Assembly: GCA_003164785.1 (NCBI GenBank)
Contig: PLUE01000030.1
Location: 1 to 64,000 of the forward strand
Direction of reading: 5' to 3'
DNA length: 64,000 bases
From: Gammaproteobacteria bacterium
GTDB lineage: Bacteria > Pseudomonadota > Gammaproteobacteria > Steroidobacterales > Steroidobacteraceae
Shown: positions 36,582 through 44,914 of the stretch, in pieces
Position numbering within the stretch: position 1 is the stretch's first letter
Layout of the letters: every line of letters starts with the position of its first letter
Translations under genes and position numbers: made by a program
Notes under the pieces: generated by a model
Database searches by the model: none
Told to the model about the DNA's origin: nothing
What the model saw: only the letters and a program-made list of their open reading frames with translations

Positions 36582-37544
36582 ATGTCGTCACGAGTTCGTC
36601 TGGTCGTGGTCATGGACCCCATCGGAGCCATCAAGCCGTCGAAAGACAGCACGCTGGCGATACTGATCGCGGCTCAGGCACGCGGCTGGGAATTGTTCTA
36701 CGCCGAGCAAAAGGACCTGTTTTTGCGCGATGGCGTCGCCTGGGCGCGCGTGGCTCATCTGCAGGTGTTTTCCGACCTGGGAACGTGGTTCGAGCACGGC
36801 GCCTGGATGGTCGCCAAACTCGGCGACTTCGACGCCATTTTGATGCGCAAGGACCCGCCTTTCGACATGGAATTCATCTACACCACCTACATCCTGGATC
36901 GCGCGCAGGCCCAGGGTGCCCGTATCTTCAACGACCCTCGGGGCCTGCGCGACATGAACGAAAAGGTGTACACCGCCTGGTTCCCGGAATGTTGCGCGCC
37001 AACGCTGGTCACCCGCGACATGCACGACATGGGTGAGTTTTTGCAGGAACACGGCAAAGCCGTGTGTAAACCCCTCGACGGCATGGGCGGCCGATCGATA
37101 TTCGTCTTGGAACAGGGTGACAAGAACCGCAACGTGGTGTTCGAGACGCTCACCGACTATGGACGCCGCTACGCCATCGTCCAGCGCTACCTGCCGGAAA
37201 TCGTGACCGCCGGGGACTGTCGGGTGCTCCTCGTGGACGGCGAGCCGGTGCCGTTCGCCTTGCAGCGCATCCCGGCGTCCGACGACAACCGCGGCAATCT
37301 CGCCGCCGGCGCCAGCGCCGAAAGCCGCCCGCTCAATGATCGCGACCGTTGGTTGTGCTCCATCATCGGGCCGAAACTGAAGGGCGCCGGCATGATTTTC
37401 GTCGGTTTGGACGTCATCGGCGATTACGTCACCGAAATCAACGTCACCAGCCCCACGGGCATTCAAGAACTAAACAAAAAGCATGATATCGATATTGGTG
37501 GCATGCTGGTGAGCGCCATATCGAGGAACCTGGGCATCGCGTGA
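36582..37544 (+). CDS. gshB: Glutathione synthetase
   Basis: 320 aa ATP-grasp ligase joining gamma-glutamylcysteine and glycine. Motifs: VVMDPIGAIKPSKDSTLAI at the N-terminus, RKDPPFDMEFIYTTYIL, KPLDGMGGRSIF (ATP-grasp loop) and EINVTSPTGIQEL. ATG 36582 has GAGAGG upstream; the frame is open to 36567. It begins the forward operon gshB-tonB-yqgE-ruvX-pyrB, overlapping tonB by 4 nt (GTGA). Confidence 0.97.
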   Translation: MSSRVRLVVVMDPIGAIKPSKDSTLAILIAAQARGWELFYAEQKDLFLRDGVAWARVAHLQVFSDLGTWFEHGAWMVAKLGDFDAILMRKDPPFDMEFIYTTYILDRAQAQGARIFNDPRGLRDMNEKVYTAWFPECCAPTLVTRDMHDMGEFLQEHGKAVCKPLDGMGGRSIFVLEQGDKNRNVVFETLTDYGRRYAIVQRYLPEIVTAGDCRVLLVDGEPVPFALQRIPASDDNRGNLAAGASAESRPLNDRDRWLCSIIGPKLKGAGMIFVGLDVIGDYVTEINVTSPTGIQELNKKHDIDIGGMLVSAISRNLGIA

Positions 37545-38500
37545 CTTCCGATCTCTTGTCATCCAGCGATCTATCGCAGTCGGGCGATCTCCTACGGGCC
37601 GGATTGCCGCCCCCGAGCGACCGCATGCTGACGACGTGCTTCCTGGCGGCATTGTTTCACGGCATCGTCATCCTCGGCGTCACGTTCAGCGCGCCCAAGG
37701 GCGGTGGCGGTCCCGACGCCCCCGCCCTCGAGGTGCTGTTGGTCAACGAGCAGGTCCCGAGCGCCAAAACCAATCCAAATGCCCGTTATATCGCGCAGCG
37801 CACCCAGATCGGCAGCGGCAACATGCTGAAAAACGGACAAACGCTCATTCCCAAGTCATCCCGGCGCGCGCTGGACCAGGACGGCGCCGCGGCAGGGGAA
37901 GGCCTGTCCGGGCAGCAGGCGTCCCAGGAATTCGGCGATGAAGAAGTCCTCGCAACGCACGCGCCGAGCGCCAAGGTCCTTTACTTCGCGACGGCCGCCG
38001 CCGCCAAAGAAGCATCCAAGATGCCGCAATCGCTCGAAAAGAGACCCGAGTTCGCGATGGCCGCCAACGACGAGGGGGTCGAGCTCCATTTGCGCGGCGA
38101 AGCCAGGAATCAGCTGTGGATCGCCGCCGACACCCGCGAATCCGACGTCGCGGTATATTTGGACGGCTGGCGGCGTAAAATCGAGCGTGTGGGTACCATG
38201 AACTTTCCGAGCATCGCGCGCCGCAAGAATCTATCGGGCACGCCTGTGATCGAAGTGACCATCGGTGCAGACGGCGCCTTGTTGGAAACGAAGGTACGGC
38301 GCAGCAGCGGGCACGCCGAGATCGATGAGGCGGCCATGAGGATTTTGAAGCTCGCGTCGCCCTACGATCCGTTTCCGCGCCAGTTGGTTGCGAAGCACGA
38401 CCAGATCCGGATCGCCTACGAATGGCAGTTCCTCGGCGGATCGCCGCAGGGCTCGAGTGTGTTTTACGCCGATCCGAACACGCGCGGGGACACCCCGTGA
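37541..38500 (+). CDS. TonB-family energy transducer
   Basis: 319 aa. One N-terminal TM helix (about 30-50, FLAALFHGIVILGVTF) follows a ~28-residue cytosolic tail; then a long periplasmic linker and a C-terminal TonB domain (about 230-310: GTPVIEVTIGADGALLETKVRRSSGH, YEWQF). It lacks the usual Pro-Lys/Pro-Glu spacer; the linker is Ala/Gln rich. The place between gshB and yqgE is conserved in Pseudomonas/Xanthomonas, where the gene is annotated tonB-like (linked to twitching as TonB3 in P. aeruginosa). Start is GTG overlapping the gshB stop. No exbB/exbD is nearby. Confidence 0.88.
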   Translation: MTSDLLSSSDLSQSGDLLRAGLPPPSDRMLTTCFLAALFHGIVILGVTFSAPKGGGGPDAPALEVLLVNEQVPSAKTNPNARYIAQRTQIGSGNMLKNGQTLIPKSSRRALDQDGAAAGEGLSGQQASQEFGDEEVLATHAPSAKVLYFATAAAAKEASKMPQSLEKRPEFAMAANDEGVELHLRGEARNQLWIAADTRESDVAVYLDGWRRKIERVGTMNFPSIARRKNLSGTPVIEVTIGADGALLETKVRRSSGHAEIDEAAMRILKLASPYDPFPRQLVAKHDQIRIAYEWQFLGGSPQGSSVFYADPNTRGDTP

Positions 38501-39072
38501 CAGCATCCGGGAGCGAAGCGGGTTATCTGACCAACCAACTTCTGATCGCCATGCCCGCCATGGGCGATCCGAACTTTTCGCTGACGGTCGCCCTGGTCTG
38601 CGAGCACAACGCGCGCGGCGCGCTCGGCCTGATCCTGAACAAACCGCTACCCATGCGGATGGGCGAAGTCTTCGAGCAGCTCGAGATCCAACTCGTCGAA
38701 AGCCCGTTGGCCAAACGCCACGTGCTGCGTGGGGGACCCATGCAAACCGACCGCGGCTTCGTGGTACACCGGGCGGGCGGCGACTGGGACTCGACCCTCA
38801 AGGTCTCCGACACCATCCATGTCACGACGTCGCGTGACATACTCGCGGCCATGGCGCGCGGTCAAGGGCCGGGCGAGGCAATCGTCGCCCTGGGCTACGC
38901 CGGCTGGGACGGCGGCCAATTGGAGGACGAGATCCGGGCGAATGCCTGGCTGAACGCTCCGGTCGACGCGGGGATCATTTTCGATCTGCCCTTCGAATCA
39001 CGGTGGGAGGCAGCCGGCAGACTGCTCGGCGTCGACCTATCCCGCATCAGCCACATCAGCGGCAATGCTTGA
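38497..39072 (+). CDS. YqgE/AlgH family protein
   Basis: 191 aa of the UPF0301 (YqgE/AlgH) family, function undefined. Family features: LTNQLLIAMPAMGDPNFSLTVALVCEHNARGALGLILNKPL, LRGGPMQTDRGFVVH and YAGWDGGQLEDEI. Start is GTG 38497, overlapping the tonB stop (GTGA). It is always seen next to ruvX in this context. The longer frame to 38422 is within tonB. Confidence 0.93.
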   Translation: MTASGSEAGYLTNQLLIAMPAMGDPNFSLTVALVCEHNARGALGLILNKPLPMRMGEVFEQLEIQLVESPLAKRHVLRGGPMQTDRGFVVHRAGGDWDSTLKVSDTIHVTTSRDILAAMARGQGPGEAIVALGYAGWDGGQLEDEIRANAWLNAPVDAGIIFDLPFESRWEAAGRLLGVDLSRISHISGNA

Positions 39073-39517
39073 AGCCCCGGCGAGGGGTGGGCCGCAGCTC
39101 GTCATGGCATTCGACTTCGGCAAGCGCCGGATCGGCGTGGCGTGCGGCGACAGCGTAAGCCGCACCGCCAGGCCGCTCGCCGGCGTCGCCAATTCCGGCG
39201 CCGGGCCACGCTGGGAGACCGTTGACGCCCTGATGCGAGATTGGCAGCCCGCCCTCCTCGTGGTCGGCCTGCCGTATAATGTCGACGATTCCGAGAGTGT
39301 CATGAGCACGGCTGCCCGCGGGTTCGCCGGCGAGCTCGGGCAGCGCTATGCGTTGCCGGTGCGTCTGATCGACGAGCGTTATTCGTCGATCGATGCGGAA
39401 ACCCGTCTGCGATCGGAGCGTGAATCGGGTGTGCGAAAGCGCCGTATCGCCAAGGCCGACGTGGATGCGGCGGCGGCATGCGTGATCTTGGAACGCTGGT
39501 TTATCGAATCAACTTGA
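39065..39517 (+). CDS. ruvX: Putative pre-16S rRNA nuclease / Holliday junction resolvase YqgF
   Basis: 150 aa RNase H-fold nuclease. Motifs: AFDFGKRRIGVA (first catalytic Asp), LVVGLPYN, DERYSS (Glu/Asp pair) and the C-terminal DVDAAAACVILE with the final Asp. In E. coli YqgF processes the 16S 5' end; RuvX naming reflects proposed resolvase activity. It overlaps yqgE by 8 nt; ATG 39104 is an internal alternative. It lies 7 nt before pyrB. Confidence 0.94.
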   Translation: MLEAPARGGPQLVMAFDFGKRRIGVACGDSVSRTARPLAGVANSGAGPRWETVDALMRDWQPALLVVGLPYNVDDSESVMSTAARGFAGELGQRYALPVRLIDERYSSIDAETRLRSERESGVRKRRIAKADVDAAAACVILERWFIEST

Positions 39518-39524
39518 GGCGCAC

Positions 39525-40493
39525 ATGCGATCACAACAAGACAGCGCCGGGGGCCTGCGCCACCTCATCACGCTCGACGGGCTCACACGCGACGCGTTGA
39601 CCGCCATTCTCGACAGGGCGGAGACCTATCGCCGATTGCCGGGACAACCGGCGTACGAGGGCCGCGAACTCGCGGGCGTCACGGTGGCCAACCTGTTCTT
39701 CGAGCCCAGCACGCGCACACGCGCCTCGTTCGATCTCGCCAGCCGGCGCCTGGGCGCGCACGTCCTCAATCTGGATTTGAACTCGAGCTCGCGCGTCAAG
39801 GGCGAGACCATGTTGGACACGATTTACACCCTGGAAGCCATGAATACCGACGTATTCGTGATTCGCGACTCGGAGGCGGGAATACCTGAGTTCCTGATCG
39901 ACCACGTCGCGCCGCACGTCTCGGTCATCAGCGCCGGGGAAGCGCACGTGTCGCATCCCACCCAGGGACTCCTGGATGTGTTGACCATACGCACCCACAA
40001 ACGTCGTTTTGCCGGCTTGAAGGTCGCCATCGTCGGCGACATCAAACATTCCCGGGTCGCCCGTTCCACGGCGTACGCCCTCATGACCTTGGGCACCGCC
40101 GATGTGCGCCTCGTGGCGCCTGAGGCGCTCCTGCCGTCGGAAGTCGAGTTTCGCGGCGCACAGCGTTTCACGCGAATCGACGACGGCATCGCGGGGGCCG
40201 ACGTGGTCATGATGCTGCGCATCCAGAAGGAGCGCATGGAGCAAACCGCCTCGCTCGACGACGCGGCCTATTTTCGCGATTTCGGCCTGGACGCCAAGCG
40301 TCTGAAGCTGGCCTCCCCCAGCGTGCTGGTCATGCACCCGGGCCCGATGAACCGCGGTGTCGAGATCTCGTCGGAAGTCGCCGACGGGCCCCGCTCCGTG
40401 ATCCGCGAACAGGTGAACAATGGCGTGGCGGTACGCATGTCGGTTCTGGCGTCCATTGCCATGACGCTGACGCGGCACCGCCGGCCGCTTTAG
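39525..40493 (+). CDS. pyrB: Aspartate carbamoyltransferase catalytic chain
   Basis: 322 aa. It condenses carbamoyl phosphate with aspartate in pyrimidine synthesis. Motifs: FFEPSTRTRASFDLASRRLG (carbamoyl-phosphate site), SSSRVKGET, AHVSHPTQGLLD and VMHPGPMNRGVEI (aspartate site). The length and HPGPMNRG motif fit the class-B ATCase of Pseudomonas, which works with a PyrC-like partner, but neither that partner nor pyrR is adjacent here. GAGG lies 6 nt upstream of ATG 39525. Only 3 nt separate its stop from the convergent psd stop. Confidence 0.97.
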   Translation: MRSQQDSAGGLRHLITLDGLTRDALTAILDRAETYRRLPGQPAYEGRELAGVTVANLFFEPSTRTRASFDLASRRLGAHVLNLDLNSSSRVKGETMLDTIYTLEAMNTDVFVIRDSEAGIPEFLIDHVAPHVSVISAGEAHVSHPTQGLLDVLTIRTHKRRFAGLKVAIVGDIKHSRVARSTAYALMTLGTADVRLVAPEALLPSEVEFRGAQRFTRIDDGIAGADVVMMLRIQKERMEQTASLDDAAYFRDFGLDAKRLKLASPSVLVMHPGPMNRGVEISSEVADGPRSVIREQVNNGVAVRMSVLASIAMTLTRHRRPL

Positions 40494-40496
40494 AAC

Positions 40497-41393
40497 CTAG
40501 AGTTGCACCTCATCCTCGCATAACCGCAGCAGCGCCTCTCCCATGCGGATGCGGTGGCCGTCGCCGATCCCCTCGCACAGATCCACCCCTTTCGGCACGA
40601 ACACGATGATCGTCGAGCCATGCTCGAACCATCCCATCTCCTCGCCCTTGCGCACGCTCACGTCGCACGGGATGACGTTGGGCCCGCGATATTTCAGATG
40701 CAGCTGAACGTCCAGGAATCGCAGCCGGATGCTCGCCACCAGAATCGCGGCCACCGGCACCAGCGTCAGCAAGGCCCCCGATGGCAGACGGCAGCGGATG
40801 ATCGCGCGCTCGTTCTTGCAGAACAGGCCCTGGACCCGTTTGAGCGCGATGGGATTCACGTTCCAGGTGTCGCCCGAGATGTAGTTGACCTGCTCCACAC
40901 GGCAATCGGCGGGTGCATGAAAGCGGTGATACATGCTCGAGGTCAGGCGCAGCGTGACGAACTGCCCGCCCCGGTAATAATGGACCAGCTCGGAATCGCC
41001 GAGCAGATCCATCAACGGATACGGAAAGCCCTTCGCCTGCAGCACCATCCCATCCCGCACCCGCCCGCTCGCACCCACCAGCGCATCGCAGGGGCTGCTG
41101 AGCACCGCGGCGTCCCCGTCGACCGGCCGCGCGCCCTCCTTCAGCTCGCGCGTAAAGCACGCGCGCAGGCTGGTGAAGCGATCGAGCTTTGCCTCGCTCA
41201 GATCGAGGTCGGAAAACAGCCGCCACAGCCGGACGGACAGCGCGCACAACCACGGGCTTTCGATGCGGCTGAACCGTCCCATGACGAGCGTCAGCCATCG
41301 CCGGGGGATCCGGTTGGTGAGCAGGAAATTGACGTCCTCTTGCTGGACGAGGCGGTCGATCAGGGAACGGGCAGTCATCGTAGTGTCACTCAT
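40497..41393 (-). CDS. psd: Phosphatidylserine decarboxylase (pyruvoyl type)
   Basis: 298 aa. It makes phosphatidylethanolamine from phosphatidylserine at the inner membrane. The FTRELKEGARP region, SSPCDALVGASG, the catalytic His stretch YHRFHAPADC and the self-cleavage site near the C-terminus are visible. The cleavage motif reads HGST where LGST is usual; the essential Gly-Ser stays, so maturation to a pyruvoyl enzyme should be possible. Start is ATG 41393 or 41378; neither has a clear ribosome binding site. It is divergent from the aminotransferase gene by only ~30 bp, in what looks like a lipid-related group. Confidence 0.93.
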   Translation of the reverse strand: MSDTTMTARSLIDRLVQQEDVNFLLTNRIPRRWLTLVMGRFSRIESPWLCALSVRLWRLFSDLDLSEAKLDRFTSLRACFTRELKEGARPVDGDAAVLSSPCDALVGASGRVRDGMVLQAKGFPYPLMDLLGDSELVHYYRGGQFVTLRLTSSMYHRFHAPADCRVEQVNYISGDTWNVNPIALKRVQGLFCKNERAIIRCRLPSGALLTLVPVAAILVASIRLRFLDVQLHLKYRGPNVIPCDVSVRKGEEMGWFEHGSTIIVFVPKGVDLCEGIGDGHRIRMGEALLRLCEDEVQL

Positions 41394-41425
41394 CTGAAAT
41401 ACATTGGACGCGGAGGAAAACCGTG

Positions 41426-43108
41426 ATGCCAAAGATTTTATTGACCATTGCAGGCGCCATCATCCTGGTGCTCTTGATGCGAAAGGCGCTGGTGCGATTG
41501 CAGCTCTCGCGCGCCAAGCATCGATCGCTCTCGGGCCACTCGAAAATGGCGCGCCGCTTCGCCAGGCTCGTGCCGTTTTACGACTACGGCGAAACGCAAT
41601 TCTTCCAGGCGGATGGCGCGCCCGCCGGCATTGCCACCACGAGGCGCGAGGACTTCATGCGACTGGCGGCGACCTTCAGGGAACGCTACGCGAAGACCGC
41701 GGCGGCCACCGGCGCGATCACGGATACCGTCTCCGATCTGCAATTCACGTCGCGGTACCGCGTACCCTTCCAGTTCAGCCGCGTGGTGCGCGAACATTTC
41801 AAGACGGGGGTGTTTCTCGAGGCCTCGTCCGGCGTGACGGTCACGGATCTCGACGGCAACCGCTTCTTCGACCTGACCGGCTCCTATGGCGTGAACGTGT
41901 TCGGTTACGACTTCTACAAGGAATGCATCGCGCGCGGTGGCGAGCGCGTGAAGGAACTCGGTCCGGTCTTGGGTGCGTATCACCCGGTCACCGCGTCGAA
42001 CGTCAAGCGCCTGCTCGCCATCGCCGGTCTGGATGAGATCTCGTTTCACATGTCCGGCACCGAGGCGGTCATGCAGGCCGTGCAGCTGGCCCGTTATCAC
42101 ACCCGACGCAGTCATCTCGTGCGCTTCTGCGGGGCGTATCACGGCTGGTGGGGCGACGTGCAGCCGGGCGTCGGCAATCCGTTGGCGCCCCAGAACACGT
42201 ATACCTTGCAGGACATGGACGACGCCGCCCTGCGCGTGCTGCGGACGCGCAAGGACATCGCCTGCGTGCTGGTGAATCCGCTGCAGGCGCTGCACCCGAA
42301 CGCGGGTGCGCCCGGCGACTATTCGCTCGTCGACAGCGGGCGTAGGGCGCATTTCGACCGTGCCGCCTACACTGCCTGGCTGCAGAAGCTTCGGGCCGTC
42401 TGCAGCGAGCGCTGCATCGTGCTGATCTTCGACGAAGTGTTCGTCGGGTTCCGCCTGGCGCGCGGCGGCGCTCAGGAATACTTCGGCGTGCGCGCGGACA
42501 TGGTGACCTACGGCAAAACCGTGGCTGGCGGCCTGCCGATCGGCGTCCTGTGCGGCCGTCACCGGTTCATGCAGCGCTTTCGCGCGGATCGGCCGGCGGA
42601 CATCTGCTTCGCGCGGGGCACCTTCAATTCGCACCCCTATGTGATGGGCTCGATGGCCGAGTTCCTGGATGGGCTCGACAGCGAGCCCATCCAGGCGCTG
42701 TACCGCGACCTCGCGGTCTGGGAGGTCCGCGCCGACGCGCTCAATGATCGATTCAGAGCGGCCGGCCTGCCGGTGCGCGTCGCGAATCTCTCGTCCATCT
42801 GGACCATCGGCTACACCGAACCGTGCCGATACAACTGGATGTATCAGTACTATCTTCGCGAGGCCGGACTGGCCCTGAGCTGGATCGGCACCGGACGCCT
42901 GATTTTCAGCCTCAACTATACCGACCAGGAATTCGCCGAGGTCGCCGACCGGATGCTGTCGGCGGCCCGGGCGATGCACGGCGCCGGTTGGTGGTGGACG
43001 GCTGACGAACTGACCAACGGTTCGATCAAGCGGCGCGTGCTTCGGGAAATGTTTCAAGCGCGCCGGCTCTCACCCCTGGGATCGATGAGTTCGCCGCGCA
43101 GCAAGTGA
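41426..43108 (+). CDS. Membrane-anchored class III aminotransferase (GSA aminomutase-like)
   Basis: 560 aa PLP enzyme. A single N-terminal TM helix (about 3-19, KILLTIAGAIILVLLM) and a basic stretch precede a fold-type I domain (about 100-520). Motifs: HMSGTEAVMQAVQLAR, FCGAYHGWWG, IFDEVFVGFR and the PLP lysine near 364 in TYGKTVAGGLPIG. These are closest in pattern to glutamate-1-semialdehyde aminomutase/class III enzymes, but a membrane anchor and ~100-residue extension are not normal for HemL. The substrate is unknown; an amino-lipid or fatty ketone/aldehyde precursor is a guess from neighbours psd, DUF962 and a glycosyltransferase. Start ATG 41426 has GGAGGA upstream. The 3' end overlaps the convergent DUF962 gene by 55 nt. 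Confidence 0.85.
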   Translation: MPKILLTIAGAIILVLLMRKALVRLQLSRAKHRSLSGHSKMARRFARLVPFYDYGETQFFQADGAPAGIATTRREDFMRLAATFRERYAKTAAATGAITDTVSDLQFTSRYRVPFQFSRVVREHFKTGVFLEASSGVTVTDLDGNRFFDLTGSYGVNVFGYDFYKECIARGGERVKELGPVLGAYHPVTASNVKRLLAIAGLDEISFHMSGTEAVMQAVQLARYHTRRSHLVRFCGAYHGWWGDVQPGVGNPLAPQNTYTLQDMDDAALRVLRTRKDIACVLVNPLQALHPNAGAPGDYSLVDSGRRAHFDRAAYTAWLQKLRAVCSERCIVLIFDEVFVGFRLARGGAQEYFGVRADMVTYGKTVAGGLPIGVLCGRHRFMQRFRADRPADICFARGTFNSHPYVMGSMAEFLDGLDSEPIQALYRDLAVWEVRADALNDRFRAAGLPVRVANLSSIWTIGYTEPCRYNWMYQYYLREAGLALSWIGTGRLIFSLNYTDQEFAEVADRMLSAARAMHGAGWWWTADELTNGSIKRRVLREMFQARRLSPLGSMSSPRSK

Positions 43109-43662
43109 AATGGCGCCTTGCAGTAGATTTTCGCGTCGTTGAACGGGTCGGTGAGGATTTTGGTGAACCACACCAGTCCGGTCTGAACGTCCTTCAAATA
43201 GAACAGATGGAAGGTGCGAAACAGCAACGCCCCGACGCCGACGATGAGCCAGATGAGGCCCACGTGCCGCAGGAACTGCTCACCTCCCGTAAAGGGTTCG
43301 AAAATACCGAACAAGGTGGGGTTCAGCCACAACAACACCGGGACGGCGGCCCAGACGATGTGCAGGATCACCTTGCGGCGCAGGTTGTACCCGACTTTGA
43401 TGCTCTCCTTGTGTTCGTGCGTGGCCTGGTTGACCTCGTCGTAACCCTTCGGTTCGAAGAAGAAGTGTCCGGACTGGCGGCTGACCATCGCCACCAACCA
43501 TCCCAGCAGCGCGGCGGCCACCGGATCCTTGAACATCAACGCGTAGGCCACGATGAACGTGATGGCACTCAGAAAATGCAGCGACTGATTGATGCGGCTG
43601 TGATGGTAGTAACGGTGATCGTCCCAACGCTGTGTTCGCAGTTCTGCCAGAAAGCTTTGCAT
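43054..43662 (-). CDS. DUF962/Mpo1-like membrane protein
   Basis: 202 aa with about four TM helices. The pattern of early histidines and an asparagine (YYHHSRINQSLHFL) followed by SRQSGHFFFEP resembles the DUF962 (YGL010w/Mpo1) family, whose yeast member is an iron-dependent dioxygenase in alpha-oxidation of 2-hydroxy fatty acids. The histidines that would bind iron are present. No enzyme activity is proven for bacterial members. ATG 43662 is preceded by AGGAAA at good distance; the frame is open to 43698. Its 55-nt tail-to-tail overlap with the aminotransferase suggests a long-standing neighbourhood. Confidence 0.75.
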   Translation of the reverse strand: MQSFLAELRTQRWDDHRYYHHSRINQSLHFLSAITFIVAYALMFKDPVAAALLGWLVAMVSRQSGHFFFEPKGYDEVNQATHEHKESIKVGYNLRRKVILHIVWAAVPVLLWLNPTLFGIFEPFTGGEQFLRHVGLIWLIVGVGALLFRTFHLFYLKDVQTGLVWFTKILTDPFNDAKIYCKAPFHLLRGELIDPRGESRRA

Positions 43663-43837
43663 GGAGGTTTCCTCATAGGCGTGGTTTGAAGTCTCCACGA
43701 ACCAAATATAGGATTTGGGTTACACCCCAATGACAACGTTCACATTGCTGCAACGAGCCGCGCGCCGGGGCCACTCGGGCCCGGGCTTTAAGAAAACTGT
43801 GATCCAGCGTTCATCTGTCCGTCACGCTGGGGTGCGA

Positions 43838-44914
43838 ATGTCGGCGGACATGAGAATCATGATCGTTACCGACGCGTGGGCTCCCCAGACCAACGGTGTC
43901 GTGCGCACCTTGACGCAGACCTCGGAATGGTTGGGCCGCTTCGGCCACGACGTGCGCATGCTGACGCCCCGGGACTTCCGCAGCATCGCCTGCCCCACCT
44001 ACCCCGAGATACGTCTCTCGTTGCTGCCCCGCAATGCCATGGTCACCAGCATCGCCGGGTTCGCCCCGCACGCCCTGCACATCGCAACCGAAGGCCCGCT
44101 GGGGCTCGCGGCCAGGCGCTATTGCATCAAGCACCAGATGCGCTTCACGACTTCATACCACACCCAGTTTCCCCAGTACCTGCGGGCACGGTTTCCCATT
44201 CCGCTGGCGGCGTCGTATTGGGCGCTGCACCGCTTTCACGGGGCGGCGGTGCGCTGCATGGTCAGCACCGTGTCGTTGCGCGATGACCTGGCCGCGCGCG
44301 GCTTCGATAACCTGGCGAGTTGGCGGCGCGGCGTCGATACCCAGGTTTTCCGGCCCGGAGCCAAGGATTTCCTGTCGCTGCCACGCCCCATTGCGGCCTA
44401 TGTCGGGCGCGTCGCGGTGGAAAAGAACATCGAGGCATTCCTGAAAATGGCGTGGGACGGCAGCAAGATCGTGATCGGCGACGGACCCGCGCGCAACCGG
44501 CTGCAGACGCAGTATCCGCAAACCCGTTTCACGGGATTTCGCTTCGGAGAGGATCTCGCCGCTCATCTCGCCGCGGCGGACGTCATGGTGTTCCCGAGCC
44601 GCACCGATACCTTCGGGCTCGTGAACCTCGAAGCGATGGCCTGCGGCGTCCCGGTTGCGGCCTACCCGGTCACCGGACCGATCGATGTCATCGACGACGG
44701 GGTCTCCGGCGCGCTGGACGAGGATCTGGCCCGGGCCGCGCGGCGCGCGCTGACGCTCGATCCGGTTCGATGCCGGGAACAGGCACTGCGATTCGGGTGG
44801 GATGCCAGCGCGCGCGAATTCGAGGGCAATCTGGTGATGTGCCGTCCGGCGCACACGCCGCACCGCGCCGCGGCGTCAGCCGAAGTTGATCTTGGCCTCG
44901 AGATTGGTGCGTGA
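43838..44914 (+). CDS. GT4-family glycosyltransferase
   Basis: 358 aa GT-B fold enzyme. The N-terminus MRIMIVTDAWAPQTNGVVRTL and the C-terminal nucleotide-sugar site PSRTDTFGLVNLEAMACGVPV (E-x7-E class) are typical of GT4 enzymes such as diacylglycerol glycosyltransferases (SqdX/MgtA-like) and phosphatidylinositol mannosyltransferases. No signal peptide; a peripheral membrane enzyme is likely. Acceptor unknown; a lipid is suggested by psd and DUF962 next door. Starts ATG 43838 and 43850 are both possible; the frame opens at 43715. The 3' end overlaps the third PilT-family gene by 39 nt, tail to tail. Confidence 0.87.
   Translation: MSADMRIMIVTDAWAPQTNGVVRTLTQTSEWLGRFGHDVRMLTPRDFRSIACPTYPEIRLSLLPRNAMVTSIAGFAPHALHIATEGPLGLAARRYCIKHQMRFTTSYHTQFPQYLRARFPIPLAASYWALHRFHGAAVRCMVSTVSLRDDLAARGFDNLASWRRGVDTQVFRPGAKDFLSLPRPIAAYVGRVAVEKNIEAFLKMAWDGSKIVIGDGPARNRLQTQYPQTRFTGFRFGEDLAAHLAAADVMVFPSRTDTFGLVNLEAMACGVPVAAYPVTGPIDVIDDGVSGALDEDLARAARRALTLDPVRCREQALRFGWDASAREFEGNLVMCRPAHTPHRAAASAEVDLGLEIGA

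Noticed and set aside
41438-43057. 539-codon minus-strand frame opposite the aminotransferase.
   Set aside because: Low-complexity shadow composition with no motif; the plus strand carries an unambiguous PLP enzyme.
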